Source of the DNA: Archaeoglobales archaeon
GTDB taxonomy: Archaea; Halobacteriota; Archaeoglobi; Archaeoglobales; Archaeoglobaceae
Length of the DNA stretch: 64,000 bases
Direction: 5' to 3'
NCBI GenBank assembly: GCA_030055525.1
Contig: JASFYJ010000007.1
Span: forward strand, 18,750 to 82,749
Shown: positions 16,842 to 24,731 of the stretch, piece after piece
How the letters are laid out: each line of letters starts with the position of its first letter
How positions within the stretch are numbered: the stretch's first letter is position 1
Made by a program: the position numbers and the translations under genes
The notes under the pieces: generated by a model
The model's input: the letters and a program-made list of their open reading frames with translations, nothing else
Databases searched by the model: none
What the model was told of the DNA's origin: nothing

Positions 16842-19343
16842 ATGGAAACCAAATGGTGGGCGCTCGAAAATGAAGAAGTTCTAAAAATCTTGCAAAGTGA
16901 TCCGAAGGGTTTAAAAGAAGATGAACGAAGAAAGAGACTTGAAAATTTTGGTCCAAACGAGATCAAAGGAAAAGAAAAGACCTTTATCGAGGTTTTTATA
17001 AAGCAATTTAAAAATCCGCTTTTAATCATACTAGTAATTTCGATCTTTGCATTCATGTTCCTGAATTTTACTGCTGAAGCTGTTGTTGTATTTATAATCG
17101 TTATCCTTAGTGCTTTGGTTGGTTTTTTTCAAGAATGGAAGTCTGAAAACGTAATGAGAGAACTTAAAAAGTTCCTGATACCAAAGGCCATCGTATACGT
17201 TGATGGTAAAGTTCTGGAGATCGATTCAAGATTGCTGGTGCCAGGAGATATAATCTTACTCGAAGCTGGAATGAAAGTTCCAGCCGATGCTAGGATCTTG
17301 GAAAGCAAAGAACTATCTGTGGATGAATCTATCCTAACAGGAGAATCTTTCCCAGTCAGCAAAAATAGTAAAAAGGTCAAAGAAGACACTTCACTGCTCG
17401 AAAGAACTTGCATGATCTATGCCGGAACCCTAGTAACATCTGGATGGTGCAAGGCTGTTGTCGTTGCCACTGGTAACTCTACAGAGATGGGCAAGATCAG
17501 CAGAAGTATTGAAAGTGTCGAAATCAGAAGTCCATTGATTTTAAGACTCAGTAATTTTTCAAAACAGCTTTCCATAGCAGTAGCCGCCATCTCTATGTTC
17601 ATATTTGTTGCTGGAATCTTGCGGGGTTATGATACCCTATATGTTTTCGTAGCTTCACTCAGCTTTGCAGTTGCATTAATACCCGAAATTTTACCTGCAA
17701 CTGTAACCCTAGCACTTGCATTCGGCGTAAGAGAGATGGCGAAAAGAAATGCTTTAGTAAAGTCCTTACCGGCCGTTGAAACACTCGGGAGTGTAGACGT
17801 AATCTGCACAGACAAAACAGGAACCCTAACCCAAAACAGAATGAAGGTTGTCAAGATAGTAACAGAGAATGCAGAGTACGACTTGGATTCGAACTACGAT
17901 GAGCTGAAAGAAAAAGAAGATTTAAAAAGAATTGTGTTGGCAGGATACTTCTGCAACAAGGCTGTTTGCGAAAACGGAACATGTAGAGGGGATCCAATGG
18001 AAATCGCCCTACTTGAAGTCGCTTTAAAAATGGGCATAAATGAAGAATTCACGCTAATAGATGAGATTCCATTCGATTCAAAAAGAAAATATATGGCTGT
18101 TGCCGTTAAAACAGATGGAAAGTTTTACGTTGTAGTTAAGGGTGCACCAGAAGTCTTAAAAATGATGATCAACGGAAAAATAAATCTCGATCCGGAAAAA
18201 TATGCTAAAAGCGGGATGAGAGTTCTAGCTTTTGCTTGGAAAGAGTTAGAAAACTTTAAAGGTTTTAATATATTTGATCTTAAAAATTTAGATTTTCTTG
18301 GCTATCAATGCTTTATAGATCCCCCAAGAGAGAACGTTAAGGAAAGCATAACGAAGTGCAAGGAAGCTGGAATAGAAGTTTTGATGATAACAGGTGATCA
18401 CCCAGCTACAGCATCTACTGTCGCAAGATGGGTTGGAATCGAAGGAGAGACGATAACTGGTTTAGAACTGGAAAAAATCGGAATAGAGAACGCTTTAAAA
18501 GATTACAGAGTTTTCGCTCGTACGACTCCGGAACAAAAGCTCGAAATAGTCAAAATTTTAAGAGAAAACGGTAAGATAGTCGCAGTAACTGGAGATGGTG
18601 TAAACGATGCCCCAGCTTTAAAGCAGGCAGATATAGGGGTGGCTATGGGTAGTGGAAGCGAGGTTGCTAAGGAAGCCGGTGATATGGTACTGCTCGACGA
18701 TAGCTTTTCTACAATAGTGAACGCAATTGAAGTAGGTAGAGACGTTTTTAGAAAGTTACAGAGAATAGTTGCTTGGCTTTTACCGACAAACGGTGGTCAG
18801 AGTTCAATAGTTTTAGCGGCGTTCCTTTTAGGAATTTCAATGCCCATGACTCCTATTCACATACTATGGATAAACACTATAACTTCTGGACTGCTTGGAA
18901 TGATGCTTGTTTTTGAAAAGATGGAAGAAGGTTTACTTAAACTGAAACCAACAAGGGAAGAGATTATAAACAAGAGGATAGTTGCAAGAATAGCCTATGT
19001 CTCTGCGATATGTCTGGTTGTAGCTTATTATCTATACACAGATATTGGAAAAATGTCTGCAGCGGTAAATGGAGTGATATTTGTACAGGCTTGGTACCTT
19101 CTAACTCCATACTTAGAGAAGAGCTTCTTTAAAGTTGGTTTCAGGAACAAGTTTGCTCTTCTGGGAATCTTTGCGACTTTTATAATTCAATTAGTGCTTA
19201 CAACAGCCGGAGTTATGAACCTAGAGCCTATGAGCGCATACGAGTGGATCAAGACAATTTTAATAGCATCTTTATGCTTCTTTGCGGTTGAAGCTGAAAA
19301 GCTCGCTGCATCGATCGTAGAGAGGACTATACGAAAGAGTTAA
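16842..19343 (+). CDS. Cation-transporting P-type ATPase (P2-like)
   Basis: A membrane pump of about 833 residues. Motifs in order: LTGES of the actuator domain, ALIPEILPATVTLA in helix 4, phosphorylation site DKTGTLT, VKGAPEVL of the nucleotide domain, and TGDGVNDAPAL. Ten helices are expected. The helix-4 motif is PEILPA instead of PEGLPA, and helix 6 reads WINTITSGLLG where Ca2+ pumps have an Asp (N-x2-x-D-G), so one Ca2+ ligand is missing and the transported ion is uncertain. ATG 16842 is chosen; in-frame GTG 16839 and TTG 16821 also exist. Confidence 0.9.
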   Translation: METKWWALENEEVLKILQSDPKGLKEDERRKRLENFGPNEIKGKEKTFIEVFIKQFKNPLLIILVISIFAFMFLNFTAEAVVVFIIVILSALVGFFQEWKSENVMRELKKFLIPKAIVYVDGKVLEIDSRLLVPGDIILLEAGMKVPADARILESKELSVDESILTGESFPVSKNSKKVKEDTSLLERTCMIYAGTLVTSGWCKAVVVATGNSTEMGKISRSIESVEIRSPLILRLSNFSKQLSIAVAAISMFIFVAGILRGYDTLYVFVASLSFAVALIPEILPATVTLALAFGVREMAKRNALVKSLPAVETLGSVDVICTDKTGTLTQNRMKVVKIVTENAEYDLDSNYDELKEKEDLKRIVLAGYFCNKAVCENGTCRGDPMEIALLEVALKMGINEEFTLIDEIPFDSKRKYMAVAVKTDGKFYVVVKGAPEVLKMMINGKINLDPEKYAKSGMRVLAFAWKELENFKGFNIFDLKNLDFLGYQCFIDPPRENVKESITKCKEAGIEVLMITGDHPATASTVARWVGIEGETITGLELEKIGIENALKDYRVFARTTPEQKLEIVKILRENGKIVAVTGDGVNDAPALKQADIGVAMGSGSEVAKEAGDMVLLDDSFSTIVNAIEVGRDVFRKLQRIVAWLLPTNGGQSSIVLAAFLLGISMPMTPIHILWINTITSGLLGMMLVFEKMEEGLLKLKPTREEIINKRIVARIAYVSAICLVVAYYLYTDIGKMSAAVNGVIFVQAWYLLTPYLEKSFFKVGFRNKFALLGIFATFIIQLVLTTAGVMNLEPMSAYEWIKTILIASLCFFAVEAEKLAASIVERTIRKS

Positions 19344-19346
19344 AAA

Positions 19347-19377
19347 CTGTTAACCAAATTTGATTTATGGTTAACAG
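19347..19377 (+). promoter_or_regulatory. Perfect inverted repeat overlapping the bioY start: probable biotin repressor (BirA) operator
   Basis: CTGTTAACCA (19347-19356) and TGGTTAACAG (19368-19377) are perfect reverse complements with an 11-nt spacer. The core, GTTAACC...GGTTAAC, resembles the BirA operator that controls biotin genes in bacteria and some archaea. It lies between a likely TATA box (AGTTAAAAAC, about 19339-19348) and the ATG at 19367, and covers the start codon, so a bound repressor would block a leaderless transcript. No birA-like gene is in the window. Confidence 0.75.
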
Positions 19378-19966
19378 CCCTGTAAAACTAACTTTAGCAA
19401 TAGCTATGGCAGCAGTTACAGCGATATCTGCACAGATCAGTTTTAAAGTTGGTCCGATTCCGTATACCATGCAAAACTTTGGTGTTATGCTTTCTGGATT
19501 CCTTCTTGGCCCAAGGTATGGCACTTTTTCAATTCTAATATACGTCGGAATGATTGCTCTAGGCTTACCTTTTGCCTCTGGCGGAGGAGGACTGGGAGTG
19601 CTTCTAGGACCTACAGCAGGTTTTATATATGGTTTTATTTTTTCTGCTTTTCTTGCAGGTGTATTTAGAGATTTTATCGGAGATAAAAAGCTGCTACTCT
19701 GGATTTCCACCTTAATTGCTTCAATACCGACTTATCTATTCGGTTTCATCGTTTTTTACCTATTCGCATTTAACGATTTGAGTATGTTGGAATCGGTATC
19801 AAAGATTGCAAAAAATCTTGGATTTGAAGGTTCAGAAATTTTTTTGATCTTCGCTGCAACTGTACTCATTTTTATTCCTCAGGATTTCCTTGTAGATCAC
19901 CTTCTTGCGGTTGTGGTGTACTTCTATCTGAAAAAGATGCTAACTGAGAGAGGGATGGAGCTTTGA
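19367..19966 (+). CDS. bioY: Biotin ECF transporter substrate-binding protein BioY
   Basis: The membrane S component that captures biotin. It has 199 residues and six predicted helices. The BioY hallmarks are QISFKVGPIPYTMQNFGVML, LLGPRYG and LGLPFASGGGGLG...GPTAGF near the middle. The C-terminal half, IPQDFLVDHLLAVVVYFYLK, is also typical. It is the first gene of a three-gene operon with ATPase and EcfT-like subunits, and its start codon is buried in an inverted repeat resembling a BirA operator. It overlaps the ATPase gene by 4 nt. Confidence 0.95.
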   Translation: MVNSPVKLTLAIAMAAVTAISAQISFKVGPIPYTMQNFGVMLSGFLLGPRYGTFSILIYVGMIALGLPFASGGGGLGVLLGPTAGFIYGFIFSAFLAGVFRDFIGDKKLLLWISTLIASIPTYLFGFIVFYLFAFNDLSMLESVSKIAKNLGFEGSEIFLIFAATVLIFIPQDFLVDHLLAVVVYFYLKKMLTERGMEL

Positions 19967-21054
19967 TAGAGTTTGAAGTCGAAGAGTACTGCTACCCTAA
20001 CGGAAATTTTGGGTTAAAAAATTTCAAAGAAAAATTTTATGGCTGTGAATTCATTACTGGAGCTACCGGATGTGGAAAGAGTACGATATTAAGGATGATG
20101 AATGGGGCTATCCCGAAACTCTACTCTGGAACCCTGAAAGGCAAAGTAAAGTTTTGTGGGAAGGAGGTTGACTGCAGAAAGATCTTTCTAGTTCCTCAAA
20201 ATATCGAGGAATCTGTCGTTTGTAGTACTGTTATTGAAGAGGTTGCTTTTCCGCTCATTCAGAGAAATTTTTCTATTAACGAAGCTAAAAAAATTGCTGA
20301 AGAAGTCTGTGAAGAAATCGGGATCGGGCATTTAATTTACAAGGATCCACTTAAGATTTCTACAGGAGAACTTCAACTTGTCGAAATAGCTTCCGCAATC
20401 GCTTGTGGATCTTTTTTAGCTCTCGATGAACCTTTTGCCCATCTTAGCAGAAGAAACGTTGAAAAAGTGATTAAGATTGTTAAAGATTTCCACCACGTCG
20501 TTGCAGATCACAGAATTGAATTTGCGGGCGAATTTGACAGAGTTGTTAACTTAGGACTTAAAATTGAGGATTTTGAAATTCCATATTATGAATACGAATT
20601 AGGAGAAGTGATTTACGAACCTCTAAATTTGAGAGAAGGAGAAATTATAGCGATAACTGGTGATAACGGATCTGGTAAAACAACAATGCTAAAAAGATTG
20701 GCCAAAGACATGAGAAGTAAAAAAATAGACTTTTCCATAGTACTTCAGCATCCGGCGTACCATCTGAACGCATCAACAGTCTTAGCTGAATGTGGAAACT
20801 TTATATGTGATTTTGAACTCGAAAGTTTTGCCGAAAAGCATCCCCAATCCTTAAGCTTTGGTCAGATGATGCGTGTTGCAATTGCAAAAGCTTTTAAATC
20901 AAAAATTTTGTTGCTCGATGAACCTACGGCTGGGCAAGATATCAACTTCAGAAAAAAAATTGTAACTTTGCTTAGAAAATACAAAAAAGGTGCAGTAATC
21001 GCTACTCACGATGAAGAACTAGCAAAGCTTTGTGATAGAAGGATAGAACTATGA
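19963..21054 (+). CDS. ECF transporter ATPase with two fused ABC domains
   Basis: A 363-residue protein with two compact ABC ATPase domains in tandem. The first has Walker A GATGCGKST (near residue 33), degenerate signature STGELQLVEIA and Walker B FLALDEPFAH. The second has Walker A GDNGSGKTT (near residue 230), signature LSFGQMMRVAIA and Walker B LLLDEPTAGQD. The usual ECF module has two separate subunits of about 270-280 residues, so this is a trimmed fusion. Translation starts at TTG 19963, overlapping the bioY stop (TTGA). It powers biotin uptake together with bioY and the next gene. Confidence 0.9.
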   Translation: MIEFEVEEYCYPNGNFGLKNFKEKFYGCEFITGATGCGKSTILRMMNGAIPKLYSGTLKGKVKFCGKEVDCRKIFLVPQNIEESVVCSTVIEEVAFPLIQRNFSINEAKKIAEEVCEEIGIGHLIYKDPLKISTGELQLVEIASAIACGSFLALDEPFAHLSRRNVEKVIKIVKDFHHVVADHRIEFAGEFDRVVNLGLKIEDFEIPYYEYELGEVIYEPLNLREGEIIAITGDNGSGKTTMLKRLAKDMRSKKIDFSIVLQHPAYHLNASTVLAECGNFICDFELESFAEKHPQSLSFGQMMRVAIAKAFKSKILLLDEPTAGQDINFRKKIVTLLRKYKKGAVIATHDEELAKLCDRRIEL

Positions 21055-21614
21055 TCGAAGGTAGATGTTGCCTTCTCTCTACAATTCTGCTCACAATATC
21101 CGTTTATATTTCAGTTAACCCTATCGTATCAGCTTATGTGATTTTAGTCTCAGCACTTGCGACGAGAGGTTTCTCCTTTAAGGTTTTGAAGCTTTTTTTA
21201 CCGCTAATTATGGTTTTTTCAATATCAGCCTTGTTGCTTCAAAACTTGAACCTTATTTTAAAGTTCGTAGCTATCTTGTCTTGTGGTTCGCTTGTGTTTG
21301 CGACGCAGCAATCACAGATTGCTGGAGCTTTGAAATTTTTAAGGATCCCTGAAAAGTTTATAAGCGTAACAATGCTTGCCTTGAATTTTTTCAAGTTGAT
21401 TACATGGGACTTGGAAAATATGAAAACTTTGAACCTCCCAAAAAGAGATTTGTTAAAAACGCTAGCATCTATGTCTGTTCTAAGAGCAATCGGTATGGCA
21501 GAATCACTTTACTCCAAATGTTACAACTACAGAGCTTTTTATGAGGTAAGAAAGGTTTCTAAGAGGGATGCTTTGCTGATTGCAGCCTCCATCCTTGCAC
21601 TAATTCTACGCTAA
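21051..21614 (+). CDS. EcfT/BioN-like transmembrane protein of the biotin transporter
   Basis: A 187-residue membrane protein with four to five hydrophobic helices and a cytoplasmic part with LKFLRIPEKFISVTMLALNF and ESLYSKCYNYRAFYE, matching the coupling region of EcfT proteins; the Ala-Arg-Gly motifs of classical EcfT are poorly kept. It starts 4 nt inside the ATPase gene, and its position after bioY and the ATPase gene supports the assignment. It is shorter than typical EcfT (about 260 residues). Confidence 0.8.
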   Translation: MIEGRCCLLSTILLTISVYISVNPIVSAYVILVSALATRGFSFKVLKLFLPLIMVFSISALLLQNLNLILKFVAILSCGSLVFATQQSQIAGALKFLRIPEKFISVTMLALNFFKLITWDLENMKTLNLPKRDLLKTLASMSVLRAIGMAESLYSKCYNYRAFYEVRKVSKRDALLIAASILALILR

Positions 21615-21648
21615 TAATCGAAATATTTTTAAAAATCAGGTATTTTGC

Positions 21649-22905
21649 ATGATCATGGCTAGTATAGGTTGGTCGTTATATAAGCCATCAACACGCCTTC
21701 TAGTCGCAGCAAGCGGTTCAAGAACAATGCGAAGATTGCAGGGATACTTTTTATGTCCAAAGATATATATGGGGAGCCTTGCACTTTCCACAACACTGCT
21801 AGGACTTTCTTCACTGATGAAGAAGAAAAGAGCTTTTATAGTGACAGATAAAGCAATTAGAAAACTAGCTGAAGAAATTTTGCCAGTATTTAGACTTTTT
21901 GGGTTTGAAGTATATTTATGCGACAAAGCAGAACCGGAACCGCCTATAGGGGTTGTTGAAGAGATAGCAAGAGAGATGCTTCAATTTGAGCCGGATTTGA
22001 TAGTAGCAGTTGGTGGTGGGTCTGCTATAGATTCTGCCAAAGGTGCCTGGCTTAAGTACGAATTTCCAAACTTAGATATAGGAAGTCCCGTTCCTCTAAC
22101 TACAATAGGCTTAAGATCAAAAGCTATACTTATGGCAATACCAACAACAGCCGGTACTGGAAGCGAAGCAACTGCTGCACTAGTGCTTACAGATACGACT
22201 ACTGACCCTCCAAGGAAAGTTGCGCATCTGCATCAAGAACTAGTTCCAGATCTTGCAATTCTAATTCCAGAGATGACTATGGAAATGCCAAAAGAGCTCA
22301 CCATTGGAACCGCTTTAGATGTACTTGCCCATGCATTCGACTCTTACATAAATAGGAATTGGGCAAATCCATTAACTGATTCCCTATCTATTGGAGCTAT
22401 AAAGACAGTTTTCAAAAATCTACCAAAAGTTCTTGAAGATCCAAGAAATTTTGAAGCTCGCTTTAATATGCAAATAGCGGCAACTATGGGTGGATTAGCA
22501 TTTTCAAACGCTTCAGTCGGATTAACACATGCGTTGGGACATGCTATTGGCAAGGTTTTCCGAATTCATCATGGAAAAGCTGTAGGAATAACAATCCCCT
22601 ATGTTCTGAACTTCATTGCACATGTTGACGATGGATATCTTAACTTAGCTGAAGAACTTGGAATTCATGACGGTGATAGGTTAGAAAAGCTAACAAGAAA
22701 ATTTGTTGATTTTATAGAAAGCTTAGGTGTATCTATAGCTCTTAAAGCTTACGTGAATGAAGAAGAATTTAAAAAGAACTTGGAAATTGTTGCAAAATAT
22801 GCTTTTGAGGATCCAACAACTGCTCAAAGTATTAGACAGCCGGGAGTTGACGAAATGAGGAAACTGGTTGAGTACATGTACTATGGAAGAATGCCAGACT
22901 GGTGA
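21649..22905 (+). CDS. Iron-containing (group III) alcohol dehydrogenase
   Basis: An NAD(P)-dependent enzyme that interconverts alcohols and aldehydes or ketones. The dinucleotide motif VGGGSAIDSAKG is near residue 123, TTAGTGSEATA follows, and the metal ligands lie in GTALDVLAHAFDSY, GLTHALGHAIG and FRIHHGKAVG. The chain is 418 residues with about 35 extra residues before the CPKIYMG strand where most relatives begin. A TATA-like run at 21620-21636 supports a leaderless start at ATG 21649 or 21655, so the extension seems genuine. The next gene, an aldehyde oxidoreductase, overlaps its stop, implying a joint alcohol-to-acid route. Confidence 0.92.
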   Translation: MIMASIGWSLYKPSTRLLVAASGSRTMRRLQGYFLCPKIYMGSLALSTTLLGLSSLMKKKRAFIVTDKAIRKLAEEILPVFRLFGFEVYLCDKAEPEPPIGVVEEIAREMLQFEPDLIVAVGGGSAIDSAKGAWLKYEFPNLDIGSPVPLTTIGLRSKAILMAIPTTAGTGSEATAALVLTDTTTDPPRKVAHLHQELVPDLAILIPEMTMEMPKELTIGTALDVLAHAFDSYINRNWANPLTDSLSIGAIKTVFKNLPKVLEDPRNFEARFNMQIAATMGGLAFSNASVGLTHALGHAIGKVFRIHHGKAVGITIPYVLNFIAHVDDGYLNLAEELGIHDGDRLEKLTRKFVDFIESLGVSIALKAYVNEEEFKKNLEIVAKYAFEDPTTAQSIRQPGVDEMRKLVEYMYYGRMPDW

Positions 22906-24731
22906 TGAATATGTACGGATATATGGGTAAGTTACTATTTGTAGATCTTACAGATAGAAAAATTAAGGAGTTAGAGTTAAAGGAGAGAGATGCAAAGCTT
23001 TTTATCGGTGGCAGCGGTTTAGCGGCAAGAATCATCTACAACTATCTAACAGCCGATCTAAGTCCCTTTTCTCCATCCAACCCAATTGTCTTTATGACTG
23101 GACCTTTTACAGCAACTTCAGTACCTTCAGGAAGTAGGTACAGTGTTTCATCTCTCTCAGCTTGGGGTTACTGGGGGGAGTCGACTTCTGGTGGCTATTT
23201 TGGAGCATTCTTAAAGAGAAGTGGATACGATGGAATCTTTGTAATCGGAAAATCCGAAAAACCAGTTTATTTGGCGATTTCAGACAATAAAGCTGAGATA
23301 AGGAGTGCAGAACATCTCTGGGGTTTAGATACATACAAAACACAAGAGGAGGTGAGGAAGGAGTTTGATAAAAGAGCGAGAGTAGCTTGTGTAGGCATCG
23401 CTGGCGAAAATCTTGTCAAATTTGCCGCCATAATGAACGATGCTGGAAGGGCTGCAGGAAGAACTGGAATGGGAGCCGTAATGGGTAGCAAAAAACTTAA
23501 AGCTATCGCTGCTGTAGGAAATAGAAGCGTAGAAGTTGCAAACGAGGATGCTTTAAAGGCTACAGTTGAGGCTGTAAATGCTGGAAGTTACATGAATATT
23601 ACATTTAATCTGCTCTCAAGGTATGGTACGCTAGGTTATTTAGAGCTTGGAGCACTGCTTGGAGATGTGCCTGCAAGGTACTACACAAAAACTGTTTTTC
23701 CAGCAGAGAAAGTGGATAGTATAGCTTTGATAGAAAAATACAAAACCAGAAAATATGCTTGCTACAACTGCCCATTAGGTTGTGGAAAAATTGTAAAGTT
23801 CGGTAAGATGGGTGTTGATGAAGTTGATACGCCAGAATATGAAACAGTAGCCGCATTTGGGCCACTTTGCGAGAACTATGATCTTGACAGCATCATCTAC
23901 GCAAATCATCTCTGCAATGCGTATGGATTAGACACGATAACGATGGGCGTAAGCATTGCTTTCATGATGTACCTGTCGGAAAAGAAAGTAATAGAGAGAG
24001 AAGAAAGAATAGAGTGGGGAGACAAAGAGAAGATCCTGTCTTTCATACACATGACAGCGAAGAGAGAAGGAATAGGCAACGTGCTGGCTGAAGGTGTCAA
24101 AGGAATAGCAGCTAAATACAAAGTTAGTATGGATTATGCTGCACAGGTTAAAGGCTTAGAGATACCGATGCACGACCCAAGAGCATTCTTTGGTCAAGCT
24201 TTAACTTATGCAACTTCCAGTAGAGGAGCATGCCATTTAAAGCCTGACTGGTACATGCTTGATATAGGTGCTGGACTAGCAGAGATAGGCTTGATGCCTG
24301 GAGAAGTGGAGATAGGGGTAAATCCCGGGGATAGATTTAACATGAGCAGCAGAATACAAAGTTTCGTAACCTTACAAAATTTCAAAGAGCTCTACGATGC
24401 TTTAATACTCTGCAAGTTCTCTCAAGCTACACCTTTCCAGATTTTGGGAATGTTCAACGCTATAACTGGATTCAACTTTGATATAGATACTTTTCTGAAA
24501 GCGGGAGAGAGGATAATAAATCTTAAGAGGTTAATAAACATTAAAAGGGGTATGGGTAGGTTCGATGACAAACTGCCAAAGATCGTGACGGATGCTCTAA
24601 AACATGGCCCCACCTCAGAGAAGTCACCAAACGTCGATGAAATGCTTGAGGAGTATTACAAAGTAAGGAAATGGATAGAAGGTATACCTACAAAGGAAAA
24701 GCTTACTGAACTCGAGCTTGACTTTATTTAA
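22905..24731 (+). CDS. aor: Tungsten-containing aldehyde:ferredoxin oxidoreductase
   Basis: A 608-residue enzyme that oxidises aldehydes to acids, reducing ferredoxin. The N-terminal domain opens with YMGKLLFVDLTDRKI, AGRTGMGAVMGSKKLKAIA lies near residue 200 in the pterin-binding region, and CYNCPLGCG near residue 285 with Cys in ALILCKF near residue 500 are the four 4Fe-4S ligands. ATG 22905 overlaps the alcohol dehydrogenase stop (TGATG); GTG 22902 is the alternative. Its 3' end overlaps the convergent hdrA gene by 8 nt. The aldehyde substrate cannot be read from sequence, though the neighbour suggests a product of the Fe-alcohol dehydrogenase. Confidence 0.95.
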   Translation: MNMYGYMGKLLFVDLTDRKIKELELKERDAKLFIGGSGLAARIIYNYLTADLSPFSPSNPIVFMTGPFTATSVPSGSRYSVSSLSAWGYWGESTSGGYFGAFLKRSGYDGIFVIGKSEKPVYLAISDNKAEIRSAEHLWGLDTYKTQEEVRKEFDKRARVACVGIAGENLVKFAAIMNDAGRAAGRTGMGAVMGSKKLKAIAAVGNRSVEVANEDALKATVEAVNAGSYMNITFNLLSRYGTLGYLELGALLGDVPARYYTKTVFPAEKVDSIALIEKYKTRKYACYNCPLGCGKIVKFGKMGVDEVDTPEYETVAAFGPLCENYDLDSIIYANHLCNAYGLDTITMGVSIAFMMYLSEKKVIEREERIEWGDKEKILSFIHMTAKREGIGNVLAEGVKGIAAKYKVSMDYAAQVKGLEIPMHDPRAFFGQALTYATSSRGACHLKPDWYMLDIGAGLAEIGLMPGEVEIGVNPGDRFNMSSRIQSFVTLQNFKELYDALILCKFSQATPFQILGMFNAITGFNFDIDTFLKAGERIINLKRLINIKRGMGRFDDKLPKIVTDALKHGPTSEKSPNVDEMLEEYYKVRKWIEGIPTKEKLTELELDFI

